Shown: positions 32,411-40,655 of the stretch, piece after piece
Layout of the letters: each line of letters opens with the position of its first letter
Position numbering within the stretch: the first letter of the stretch is position 1
Source of the DNA: DATARH01 sp050246595
GTDB lineage: Bacteria > Pseudomonadota > Alphaproteobacteria > ATCC43930 > CGMCC-115725
DNA: 64,000 nt
Direction of reading: 5' to 3'
NCBI GenBank assembly: GCA_050246595.1
Contig: JBFWVT010000004.1
Span: 84,203-148,202, forward strand
The notes under the pieces: generated by a model
The model's database searches: none
What the model saw: the letters and a program-made list of their open reading frames with translations, nothing else
Told to the model about the DNA's origin: nothing
Position numbers and translations under genes: made by a program

Positions 32411-32503
32411 GCAGCCCACTTTGACAACGATTGCAGCCGAGTTTGACAGGGCAAAGCGTTATAAATCAATGCGCTTTGCTGAAGCCGACTTTGAAAAATG
32501 ACA
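32411..32503. repeat. Right transposon end: TIR plus TniA-binding-like direct repeats
   Basis: Related units GCAGCCCACTTTGACAA (from 32411), GCAGCCGAGTTTGACAG (from 32433) and GAAGCCGACTTTGAAAA (from 32481, inside the 26-bp TIR 32478-32503) are spaced through the end. A weaker copy lies further in, near 32380. Multiple transposase sites at one end are usual for Tn402/Tn7-like elements. Confidence 0.65.
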
Positions 32504-33520
32504 GGGAGGGGACCGATTTCAGACCAGCCAACATCACAGCTGCCGGCGACGATCCAGCAGGCCGAGGTCGCCCTCGACCAGCGGGCGCCAAATATCGTCC
32601 CGGCGCTAATCGCCGATCTCGGCGATGCGGCGGCGTGGCGCTATATCGAATTCTTCACGGCCAATATCCGCAACCCGCACACGCGCCGGGCCTATGCGCG
32701 CGCGTGCAGCCGGTTCTTTGCTTGGTGCGAGGACCACGGCCTGACGCCGGCGACGATCCGGCCGCATGATGTCGGCACCTATATCGAGCAGCTGCAGGCC
32801 AAGGTCTCGGCGCCGTCCGTCAAGCAGCAGCTCGCCGCGATCCGGATGATGTTCGATTGGCTGGTTACGGGCCAGATCGTGCCGAATAATCCGGCCTCTT
32901 CCGTGCGCGGTCCAAAGTATGTCGTCAAGGTCGGCAAGACGCCGGTGCTTGAAGCCGAGGCCTGGCGCAAGCTGCTCAAATCGATCCCGACCGAGAGCGT
33001 GCGCGATCTGCGTGATCGGGCGCTGATCGCGACGCTGACCTACAGCTTCGCGCGCATCAATGCCGCCCTGAAGATGAAAGTCGAGGATCTGCGGCCGCGC
33101 GGCGCCAGCTGGTCGATCCGGCTACACGAGAAAGGCGGCAAGCAGCATACGATGCCGTGCCATCACGCGCTGGCCGAAGCACTGCACACCTATATTGGTG
33201 CGGCCGGCATTGCCGATGACCGGAAAGGCTGGCTATTCCGCACGGCTCGCGGGCACAAAGGGAGCGCGCTATCCGAGAAGCCGATGGGCCAGCCTGATGC
33301 CTGGCGCATGATCCGACGGCGTGCCGCGGCGGCCGGCATCGCCGAGGCGATTGGCTGTCACACATTCCGCGCGACCGGCATCACCGCCTATCTCGCCAAT
33401 GGTGGCGCACTCGAGCATGCCCAGGAAATGGCTGCGCACGAGAGCCCGCGCACGACCAAGCTCTATGACCGGACGAAAGAACGGCTTACCCAAGACGAGG
33501 TCGAACGAATTCGCTTATAA
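32498..33520 (+). CDS. Tyrosine recombinase/integrase
   Basis: A 340-residue tyrosine recombinase with a core-binding SAM-like domain (WRYIEFFTANIRNPHTRRAYARACSRFFAWCEDHGL) and a catalytic domain. The catalytic Arg is in TYSFARINAALKMKVEDL, with His-x2-Arg in CHTFRATGITAYL, a second His in AAHESPRTTKLYD, and Tyr in KLYDR. The first possible ATG (32498) lies inside the transposon repeat, so the Tn402-like insertion has replaced the native 5' end and promoter. A dif-like site lies on the far side of the transposon. Confidence 0.85.
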   Translation: MTGRGPISDQPTSQLPATIQQAEVALDQRAPNIVPALIADLGDAAAWRYIEFFTANIRNPHTRRAYARACSRFFAWCEDHGLTPATIRPHDVGTYIEQLQAKVSAPSVKQQLAAIRMMFDWLVTGQIVPNNPASSVRGPKYVVKVGKTPVLEAEAWRKLLKSIPTESVRDLRDRALIATLTYSFARINAALKMKVEDLRPRGASWSIRLHEKGGKQHTMPCHHALAEALHTYIGAAGIADDRKGWLFRTARGHKGSALSEKPMGQPDAWRMIRRRAAAAGIAEAIGCHTFRATGITAYLANGGALEHAQEMAAHESPRTTKLYDRTKERLTQDEVERIRL

Positions 33521-33642
33521 TCGACGTCAACTACGCACGAGCCACGGTCAACAGGCAACCGCGTCATCACTGCCGCCGAGTAAATCAGATACGTATAGGC
33601 GCCAAGACGTCCTGTAGACCATCTGCAACGGGGAGGAGCAGC

Positions 33643-34818
33643 GTGAATTGGTCAATGGACGACATTCTCGACGCCAATCCGCGGCAGGGTACCCAGCCCA
33701 AATCAAGATTAGAACGATTGATTGATGTGGCCGGAACGAACCTCGAAATTCTCAGCGATGCTGCTAACGAATTAGAAGCCCGCCAGCCCCCGCACGTCGC
33801 AGCTTTCTTTCAGCTTCCATATCACCTGCAAGTCGAACCCACTTGGCACCGCGTTGCGACGTTAGAACATGGCCTGTATGCTGATCTGAGATTTGAGCCT
33901 TGTGCAGTAGAGCCAGCCGATGCAGGTAACTTCAAATTAATCAGGGAAACCACCCAGCAAAAGCGCCAAAGACTGGCGCGTGTGACACAGGTTATAGCAC
34001 TATTGCCTGTATGGGGCAGACGTTCGCTCTTTCATCAAAAATATCTTCACCAAGCAAACAGCGGCCGATCTGATAATCCGATAATTGTTCCCCAACGGGA
34101 GAGTTGGATCGACAATAGACCGTTATCTCGCGGTGAGTATGAGTCAAATTTCGCTAGTCGCCTTATTCGTGAACTGATGACCGCAATGCGCGTCTTTCTT
34201 CCCGCTTACAGCGTGAGAGCCTTACAAGAAGCGCCAGTGCCAAAGCTTCTTTATTCATATCACACTATGATTGCCCCAGGACACCTAGTTTATGCAGGTG
34301 ATAACGTCCCTATACTCGGGGCGCTCATGGAATCAGCAGAAGATAGTGAGTCAGTTGATTACGTTTCGGGTGCTGAAATTTCCACCGCTATGCAAATGCG
34401 GTACCGAGATCTCAGTCGGTTTGAGCAACAGCTATTCGCTTTGGAGCGCATGCGACGAGGCGGCGAAGTTACGCTTGCGCTAATTGGATGCTTATCGCTC
34501 CTCGAATGGTTGTTGAATTTATACATTATAGGAAAAGGAGGAAAGAAGGCGAAATTATTTGAAGCCCTGCGTCATCCTGTTATCGATTTTCTCTCCAATA
34601 ATGAAAAAGAGATTCTTGATGATGCCAGACAAGCACGTAATCTGGCGGTTCATGAACGGCCGCTTACCCACACTGGACTAACGGGAGAAGACACCTCCTC
34701 TGGCCGCGAACTTCGCGGCATTTCGGCCGGGCTTACGGCATCCGAGGTCAGGACCGTGATGCAGATTGTTTTCAAAGCTTTTCGAGAAATCAACTTACGC
34801 GGCATCTCCACTCGCTGA
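33643..34818 (+). CDS. Hypothetical protein with HEPN-like C-terminal motif
   Basis: A 391-residue protein of unknown family with clearly lower GC than its neighbours, so probably acquired. Near residues 326-340 the sequence EILDDARQARNLAVHERP carries an Arg-x4-His motif (about R332/H337) in a helical context (LALIGCLSLLEWLLNLYIIGKGG). This is reminiscent of HEPN RNases or HEPN-type regulators. The rest has no recognised motif. GTG 33643 has GGGAGGAGC. It lies between the recombinase and a dif-like site, like cargo. A defence or toxin role is conjecture. Confidence 0.65.
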   Translation: MNWSMDDILDANPRQGTQPKSRLERLIDVAGTNLEILSDAANELEARQPPHVAAFFQLPYHLQVEPTWHRVATLEHGLYADLRFEPCAVEPADAGNFKLIRETTQQKRQRLARVTQVIALLPVWGRRSLFHQKYLHQANSGRSDNPIIVPQRESWIDNRPLSRGEYESNFASRLIRELMTAMRVFLPAYSVRALQEAPVPKLLYSYHTMIAPGHLVYAGDNVPILGALMESAEDSESVDYVSGAEISTAMQMRYRDLSRFEQQLFALERMRRGGEVTLALIGCLSLLEWLLNLYIIGKGGKKAKLFEALRHPVIDFLSNNEKEILDDARQARNLAVHERPLTHTGLTGEDTSSGRELRGISAGLTASEVRTVMQIVFKAFREINLRGISTR

Positions 34819-34917
34819 GCGGGCACCCTTCATTCCACCCGTGCGGCGGATGAGAATCCGATGACGGATAGTGTAACACATAACCGCATAACCTATTGAC
34901 CTCAAACGACTTTAGAC

Positions 34918-34945
34918 GTGTTTCGTAACGTCCTTTATGTTACAC
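34918..34945. repeat. dif-like recombination site 2
   Basis: Arms GTGTTTCGTAA and TTATGTTACAC flank CGTCCT. The right arm matches nine of eleven bases of the E. coli dif XerD box, and the two arms are partly palindromic. The same centre occurs at 28507-28534. A further GTGTAACA, inverted relative to the right arm, lies at 34871-34878. Confidence 0.5.
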
Positions 34946-35198
34946 TTCTGTCACGGGCCGTTGGTTCGTCAATCCCTCTGAGCCATGATCCTGTTGCCGG
35001 TGTCTTGCTTCTGTCCGGGGTCGGCGCGGGGCCGCCACCTGATGGGGTCGGATGAGGAACAGGTCGGCCGATCTAAATACGCGCAGTCATCCAAAGTGGC
35101 GCCGCTGTGTAACATGCGGCCTGACCCGATCCATCGTCCCGGCAACGGGACCTTGCTCCGGGGGCTGGTGTCTCGCCCCCGAACCTGTGATCTCCTTC
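34946..35198. other. Non-coding stretch, probably an IS110 flank, with two hairpins
   Basis: I see no gene. Two hairpins stand out: GTCCCG-GCAA-CGGGAC (35136-35151, a GNRA loop) and CGGGGGC-N9-GCCCCCG (35159-35181). They lie just past the 3' end of the IS110 transposase and may belong to the element end or act as a terminator without a T-run. Confidence 0.4.
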
Positions 35199-36236
35199 TT
35201 AACGCGTTGTAGCCGCAGCTGCCTTGTCAGCCAGGAAGCTCGTTTTGTCGGCCAGCATGCGATGCAGCACCACGGCGAGCTTGCGGGCGAGCGCCACCTT
35301 GGCCTTGCGCATGCCGGCGCGGGCCGCCAAGCGCATCCCCCAACTCTTCAGGGTAGAAGCCTTCACCGGTCGGGTGAGGATGACATTGGCTGCCTCGTAG
35401 AGCGCGGTGCGCACACTGGCATCGCCGATCTTCGAAATGCGGCCGGTCACATCGGTCTCGCCCGACTGATATTTTCTCGGCGTCAGCCCGAAATGCGCGC
35501 CTACCCTCTTCGAGGACTTGAAACGGCCGGGATCATCGATTGCCGCGACATAGGTGAGCGCGACAATCGTGCCGACGCCGGGCGTGGTCACAAGCCGCCG
35601 AACACGGTCGTCATCGCGAGCGAGGGATCGCAAGCGCTTCTCGAGCTTCTGCCATTCGCTGAACAGTGTGTCCCGGGCCGCCAGCATCGCCTCGGCAATC
35701 GTCGACAGCGTCGCATGACCGGCGACCAGTTCACGAACGCGGCTGGCAAAGGTTCGCGGCGTCGTCGGGCCGACCTTCAATCCGAAGCCACGCAGTACAC
35801 CGCGCAGGCTCATCTCGACATCATGGTTCTTGGTCTGAAGCAGTTTGCGCGCCGTCAACAGCGCGCGTACCTCCTGTGCCGGCAACGACTTGCAGTGAAC
35901 CGGGCGAAACCAGCCGAGCCGCATGAGCTGGGCGATACCGCGTGCATCCTTGCGATCAGTCTTGACCGGCATCGCCTTGAAGGCGTCCCGGACGTGCCGG
36001 GTTTCCAACAGCTCGACCGCCAAGCCCGCCTTCTGCATTCCCGCATACAGCCATTGCGAGAGCGGGCCGGCTTCAAGTCCGATCCGCGTCATCGTGAGCT
36101 CCAGGCGGTTGAACCAGGCGATCAACACCTCGGGTTCGCTGGCCACCTTAGCCTCGCGAATGATCCGCCCTGTCGCATCGACAACACACAGGCTCGCGCT
36201 TTCCAATGACACGTCGATACCGGCATAGTGCTCCAT
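35199..36236 (-). CDS. IS110 family transposase
   Basis: A 345-residue IS110 transposase. The N-terminal DEDD (RuvC-like) domain begins YAGIDVSLESASLCVVD and includes TDRKDARGIAQLM. The C-terminal Tnp20 domain contains LVTTPGVGTIVALTYVAAIDDPGRFKSSKRVGAHFGLTPRKYQSGE, with the serine of the catalytic block, and ends with ISKIGDASVRTALYEAANVIL. It appears intact. IS110 elements lack inverted repeats and use a bridge RNA from the non-coding end. Confidence 0.92.
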   Translation of the reverse strand: MEHYAGIDVSLESASLCVVDATGRIIREAKVASEPEVLIAWFNRLELTMTRIGLEAGPLSQWLYAGMQKAGLAVELLETRHVRDAFKAMPVKTDRKDARGIAQLMRLGWFRPVHCKSLPAQEVRALLTARKLLQTKNHDVEMSLRGVLRGFGLKVGPTTPRTFASRVRELVAGHATLSTIAEAMLAARDTLFSEWQKLEKRLRSLARDDDRVRRLVTTPGVGTIVALTYVAAIDDPGRFKSSKRVGAHFGLTPRKYQSGETDVTGRISKIGDASVRTALYEAANVILTRPVKASTLKSWGMRLAARAGMRKAKVALARKLAVVLHRMLADKTSFLADKAAAATTR

Positions 36237-36240
36237 GGTC

Positions 36241-36307
36241 GTCCCTCGATGATGCTTGGAGCAGGCTGCGCCTGACTCCGCTTCTTGACACCATCACTCT
36301 GAGGGAC
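36241..36307. ncRNA. Candidate IS110 left-end structured region (possible bridge RNA part)
   Basis: GTCCCTC (36241-36247) and GAGGGAC (36301-36307) could pair across 53 bases just upstream of the transposase start. This is the end from which bridge RNA is made in characterised IS110 elements. It is only a positional candidate. No loops were matched to target or donor. Confidence 0.3.
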
Positions 36308-36495
36308 GGCCGCCAGCGCAACTACCCTGGTTGCCGGCCCGTGACCCCATCTAACATTAAGCTCAACGGGCTAGGTTTTCACCCCAGTGTCGTTTCCCGG
36401 CAACGCCCCGTCGTTATCGGACCAGCATGGATGGCGTTGGCGCCATATCTGCCGCACCCTAAGCTGCGGGTAACGCAGCATCACCGACCACCGTC

Positions 36496-37377
36496 ATGCC
36501 AGTAGACCTACATCAGCGGCTGTCAGAATTTTCATACGGATATGGGGTAACGCGTGAGGTTGAGCGTTTGCTTAAATCTGTGGGACTGAGACCTGTACCT
36601 TTCCTCCCGTCGCTGCTTCAAGAAGCTGATCTCGGTTGTGATGTTGCCTTTGATCGTCCCGGAAGGCCTCTGCTTCTACAATTTAAACTTGGTGAAGCGC
36701 TTGAACGATTTGTACGAATTAATAAGTTGAAACCACGACCTCCGCTTGCTAAGCAATTTTGGCGTTTTAATGTTGATACCGCAGAGCAAAACGGGCAATT
36801 CGACGTACTTCTAAAATCCGAATTGGGCGGCGCAGAGGTATATTATGTCGCCCCACGCTTTACAGGCTGGGATTCTTATGTTTCTGCCTTCGAGCGCGAG
36901 CAGGTGTTAGGCCGCTCATTGATTATGAAGCCATCTGAGATTGACAACAAGCTTGCTATTGAATTCGAACCTGACGGTTGGCATCGTATCGTATATGATG
37001 AGGGCCAGGTATTCGTATGTTCGAAACCGACCCGCTTGGAGGAGCATCCGGTGGAGTTGCTCGGGCAAACGATCCGCGATAAAATCGAGCGCCATCCAGT
37101 AGACATCGCCTATGTTTTAAAAGACGTGTATTCAAGCCTGAACCGGCAGCGCGATATCCGCGTGCCAAGTGAGGAAGATGCGGGCCACCTAGTCAGGCGT
37201 CCCGCACCTGCACCAGATCTTGCGCCATCGGCCACGCAGGTCGCGCAAAATCGCCTTGCACGGCTTAATGGCTTCCAGGCTAGATTTGCCAGCGAGGAGA
37301 TCGCGGTTTTTGCCGCTCTCGGTGTCGAGACTTGGGCCTTGGGCATGCAGCTGATCGCGGTTACTCTTGAGAGCTGA
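36496..37377 (+). CDS. Hypothetical protein, possible PD-(D/E)XK-like nuclease
   Basis: A 293-residue protein, lower in GC than the genes around it. Near the N-terminus, LLQEADLGCDVAFDRPGRPLLLQFKLGEAL shows Glu43, Asp49 and Gln62-x-Lys64 on a predicted beta-hairpin, the arrangement of degenerate PD-(D/E)XK nucleases. The rest contains aromatic-rich blocks (EVYYVAPRFTGWDSYVSAFERE) of unknown type. Its end overlaps by 17 bases the GIY-YIG gene on the other strand, tail to tail. The nuclease call is tentative. Confidence 0.5.
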   Translation: MPVDLHQRLSEFSYGYGVTREVERLLKSVGLRPVPFLPSLLQEADLGCDVAFDRPGRPLLLQFKLGEALERFVRINKLKPRPPLAKQFWRFNVDTAEQNGQFDVLLKSELGGAEVYYVAPRFTGWDSYVSAFEREQVLGRSLIMKPSEIDNKLAIEFEPDGWHRIVYDEGQVFVCSKPTRLEEHPVELLGQTIRDKIERHPVDIAYVLKDVYSSLNRQRDIRVPSEEDAGHLVRRPAPAPDLAPSATQVAQNRLARLNGFQARFASEEIAVFAALGVETWALGMQLIAVTLES

Positions 37378-38605
37378 CTACCGCCCTGCCCCCGTTGTCA
37401 TCGGGCAACTGCCTATGCCGTGAGGTCGGCAGCATGGCAAGCTTTGCGGTGTTCGGGTCGTAGACGTAATCGGTTATGGTCCCGTCCTTGATCCGCTCTA
37501 CTGCTTCATTGATTGCATAGAGTGGAACTAAAAACCATTCACGTGGAATAAACGGATTGCCGAACCGATCTTTGATTTCGATACTGAGACGCGCCCGGTC
37601 GAAAATGCGATGGATAAGATTTTCCAGTCTGGAGCGGTTGATATTGTAAAGCTCATAGGTCGCGATGATCTCTACATCGGCCAGCAGGAAGGTGGGGTCG
37701 AGCTTTGCGTTAGCGATGCGCCGGAGAACATCGCCGCCGGTGACGCCGATCTTGTGGAGAACGTCGCGGTTGGCTGCAACGACCGGATGGTCTGACATAC
37801 TCCGCACGACATAGATGGTGCCGCTCGCCAGATCGCCGTCATCGGCTTTGCCGGCGAATAGCGGCCCGGCGGCAGGGTCGGTGATTCGCCGTCCGGCCTC
37901 GTCGCGGTGAAGTGCGCGCTGAAGCGAGCGCAGCAGCACATCGCTCTCGGTTCCGTTGTCGTAGATGACGCGCAATCGGCTGTCGCGCCGGTCGTATTGG
38001 GTTATGAACTCCTCGCCTAGCTCTGCGATATAGGCGATCTGCCCGCCGACGATGAAAAACTCGCCTTGCTTGATTTCAGCCATTGTCTGGAAAGGCCGGG
38101 TCTGGCGGACGCCGGCGTCGAGCTCCTTCTTCACCTGAACGAAGAGCGGCTTAAAGTGGTCGAAGTCCTCGCACTTCGTGCGATTGGCGATTTCCTCGGC
38201 TGCGCGTTTCTCGGCGCTGGAGCGGACATGACGAAGCTCGGTGATCTCCGATGCGCCCGCAGCCCCGCCTAGTTCTGCCAGCAGCTCGTCGTCATCCATC
38301 TCCTCTACAGGTGCGGCAGGAGTGGATTTCCCTCCCTCCAGCAGGCCCTGATGGTCGAGCGGCGCAAGCAGGGAGCGACATTCTTCAAGCGCGCGAATCC
38401 GGTCGAGGCGCACGGCATAAAGGCGCTCGAAAATGTCACGGTCCTCGCCATGCTGAGGGGCACGGCCATGCTCCTCCACAAATCGCTGGATTTCCTCAAA
38501 TCCGGCGATGATGCGCTCCTCCCGCGGGGAGCGGCCGCCTTTCTTCTCCGGCTGGGCGAAGTCGTCGAGTTCGGAGCGCAGTTCGTCAAGGTCGAGATCA
38601 CTCAT
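37361..38605 (-). CDS. GIY-YIG nuclease family protein (T5orf172/MUG113-like)
   Basis: A 414-residue protein. The N-terminal third is acidic and helical. The GIY-YIG-like domain lies near residues 265-350 (GTIYVVRSMSDHPVVAANRDVLHKIGVTGGDVLRRIANAKLDPTFLLADVEIIATYEL..LENLIHRIF). It has the paired Tyr/Val and Ile-Gly strands and the downstream Arg and Glu expected for catalysis. ATG 38605 overlaps the helicase stop by eight bases. It is the last gene of a five-gene defence-type operon and would supply the nuclease. Confidence 0.8.
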   Translation of the reverse strand: MSDLDLDELRSELDDFAQPEKKGGRSPREERIIAGFEEIQRFVEEHGRAPQHGEDRDIFERLYAVRLDRIRALEECRSLLAPLDHQGLLEGGKSTPAAPVEEMDDDELLAELGGAAGASEITELRHVRSSAEKRAAEEIANRTKCEDFDHFKPLFVQVKKELDAGVRQTRPFQTMAEIKQGEFFIVGGQIAYIAELGEEFITQYDRRDSRLRVIYDNGTESDVLLRSLQRALHRDEAGRRITDPAAGPLFAGKADDGDLASGTIYVVRSMSDHPVVAANRDVLHKIGVTGGDVLRRIANAKLDPTFLLADVEIIATYELYNINRSRLENLIHRIFDRARLSIEIKDRFGNPFIPREWFLVPLYAINEAVERIKDGTITDYVYDPNTAKLAMLPTSRHRQLPDDNGGRAVVSSQE

Positions 38606-40655
38606 AGCGGCCCTCGTCCTTGAAGCGCACAAACGCGGCGGCGCCTTCGGCCATCCGCTTTTCCCAGGCGTCTGTCGAGCTGATCGAAGGGAGCCGTCCG
38701 CGCTCCTTCTTGAACTTAACGGCCCGCACGGCAAGCTCCTTGGCTTCCTCCGGCGTGAGGCTCGTGCGCTTGGCGGCAATCGCCGCCGCGACCTGCTTCA
38801 GGCTGTCTTCACTCATGGTCTTGGCGAGGATCGCATAGGCCTCGCCGAACGGATTGATCCGGTCGATCAGGTCGATGTCCAGCTCGCGCACGTCCATTGC
38901 AAACTTGCGAACACCGTCGATCAGGGCGGTATTGCCGCCGGGTTCCGGGTCGGCGCCGCCAAGCGCGACCTTCTTCGCCTGCTGGGTCAGGTTGAGGGCG
39001 GCAATGGCGTGCTGGCGCACCGCCTCCTGATCCTCTTCGTTCAGTTCGGGATATTTATCCCTGATGATCTTGCCGAGGCGCACCTGCGTCAGCTCCTCGG
39101 GCACCAGTTCCTCGTCGAACAAACCGCGCTCGATGGCGGGCTTGTCTTGAACGAAGGAGGCGATCACCTCGTTCAGGTCCTCCCGGCAGATGCGGGCGGC
39201 TTCCTCGCTCTTGGGTTCGGCCAGCCCCTTGATCTCGATCTGGAACTGGCCTGTCTCTCCATTAAAACCCACATTGCACTTATTGGGATCGTAACCGCCT
39301 TCGCCGTAGTCGAAGCCCGGGGTCGGCCCGCTGGTCGGGTTCTTCGGCTTGAACTCGAAGCGCGGCGCCAGCACCTGCTCCATGAGAAGGCTCGCCGCAA
39401 TGGCTTTCAGCGTGTCGTTGACGGCCTCGGTTACGGCTTCCTCGGAAGCGTCGGGCTCGGCAATCAGGTTGGTGAAGCGCGCGCGGGTCTTGCCCGGCGC
39501 GTCGCGCGTGGCGCGGCCGATGATCTGCACGATTTCGGTCAGGCTGGAGCGATAACCGACCGTCAGCGCATGCTCGCACCAGATCCAGTCAAAGCCCTCC
39601 TTCGCCATGCCAAGGGCAACGATGACGTCCACATGGCCCCGGTTATTCTTCTGCGCCGGGTCCTTGAGCGCAGCAGACACGCGGTCGCGCTTCGCAGGAT
39701 CGTCGTCGACCAGGTCGGCAATGCGAAGCGTCCGGCCCTCCGGCGTCCTGACCAGCTGGAAACCGGTGGCGGGGTCGGCGCCCTGCCAGTCGCCCAGCTC
39801 CTCGATAATGTGCTCAACTTCCCTGATCTTGTCTTTCGTGCTCTCGCGCGAATTGACGTTAGGAATATGAATGATGGTTTTCTCGGCCGGGTCCAGGACA
39901 TTCAGGAGGTCGTCGGTATAGGAACCCGAATAGAAGAAATAGCCAATATCGAGCTGTTTCAGATATTCATAGCCGTTCAGCTGTTCATAATAGGTGTAGG
40001 TGACAGTATCGAACCTGGCCTCGTCCTGAGGCGCCAGCACGGCTTCGGCATCGCCGCGGAAATAGGAGCCGGTCATTGCCACGATATGCACGCGGTCGCG
40101 GGCGATGAACTGGCCAAGATGCAGCCCCAACTTGTTGTCGGGATGGGCGGAAACATGGTGGAACTCGTCCACCGCGATCAGTCGGTCGTCGAACGCCTCC
40201 ACGCCGAACCGGTCGACGGCGAAGCGGAAAGTGGCGTGAGTGCAGACCAGCACCTTGTCGCCGCTTTCCAGGAAGGTGGCGACCGAATTGACCTTGCCTC
40301 CGTTATCCGCGCCGGGGGCATTGCATAGATTCCACTTCGGCTCTACATGCCAGTCCGCCCAGAAGCCGAACTGGGTCAGCGGCTCGTCATTGAAGCTCGC
40401 GCCGATCGATTTCTCCGGCACGACGATAATGGCCTGCTTGAGGCCCTGATTGGCGAGCTTGTCGAGGGCGATGAACATGAGCGCACGGCTCTTGCCCGAC
40501 GCAGGCGGCGATTTGATCAGCAGGTATTGCTCGCCGCGCTTTTCGTAGGCGCGTTCCTGCATCGGCCGCATGCCGAGCGCATTGGCCTTGGTCGAGCTGC
40601 CATTACGCGTATAGGCAACTGAAATTGAAGGTACTGATTTTTTGTCGTCGGTCAC
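38598..40655 (-). CDS. DEAD/DEAH-box SF2 helicase
   Basis: A 685-residue SF2 helicase. Walker A is SPPASGKSRALMF, motif II VDEFHH, motif III MTGSYF, and motif VI QIIGRATRDAPGK. The long C-terminal part has no recognised fold. This type is seen with restriction-modification enzymes as the DNA translocase. It overlaps the methyltransferase gene by four bases and the GIY-YIG gene by eight, so the three are tightly coupled. Confidence 0.88.
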   Translation of the reverse strand: MTDDKKSVPSISVAYTRNGSSTKANALGMRPMQERAYEKRGEQYLLIKSPPASGKSRALMFIALDKLANQGLKQAIIVVPEKSIGASFNDEPLTQFGFWADWHVEPKWNLCNAPGADNGGKVNSVATFLESGDKVLVCTHATFRFAVDRFGVEAFDDRLIAVDEFHHVSAHPDNKLGLHLGQFIARDRVHIVAMTGSYFRGDAEAVLAPQDEARFDTVTYTYYEQLNGYEYLKQLDIGYFFYSGSYTDDLLNVLDPAEKTIIHIPNVNSRESTKDKIREVEHIIEELGDWQGADPATGFQLVRTPEGRTLRIADLVDDDPAKRDRVSAALKDPAQKNNRGHVDVIVALGMAKEGFDWIWCEHALTVGYRSSLTEIVQIIGRATRDAPGKTRARFTNLIAEPDASEEAVTEAVNDTLKAIAASLLMEQVLAPRFEFKPKNPTSGPTPGFDYGEGGYDPNKCNVGFNGETGQFQIEIKGLAEPKSEEAARICREDLNEVIASFVQDKPAIERGLFDEELVPEELTQVRLGKIIRDKYPELNEEDQEAVRQHAIAALNLTQQAKKVALGGADPEPGGNTALIDGVRKFAMDVRELDIDLIDRINPFGEAYAILAKTMSEDSLKQVAAAIAAKRTSLTPEEAKELAVRAVKFKKERGRLPSISSTDAWEKRMAEGAAAFVRFKDEGRYE

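Larger units (their letters stand above)
28553..32503. mobile_element. Tn402/Tn5053-like transposon without cargo (tniABQR)
   Basis: A 3951-bp element bounded by perfect 26-bp inverted repeats (28553-28578 and 32478-32503) that start TGTCATTTTTC, close to the Tn402 terminus TGTCATTTTC. It carries only tniR, tniQ, tniB and tniA on the minus strand. Both flanks carry the same seven bases, GGGAGGG. The family normally makes 5-bp duplications, so this may be chance in a purine tract. No integron or mer cargo is present. Confidence 0.88.

Noticed and set aside
28548..32508. 5-bp target duplication of the Tn402-like element
   Set aside because: The five bases on each side (GAGGG and GGGAG) differ. 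Only a 7-bp purine repeat matches, so a standard duplication cannot be claimed.
38508..40328. 606-residue plus-strand frame opposite the helicase
   Set aside because: It is a shadow of the helicase gene, lacking motifs and a ribosome binding site.
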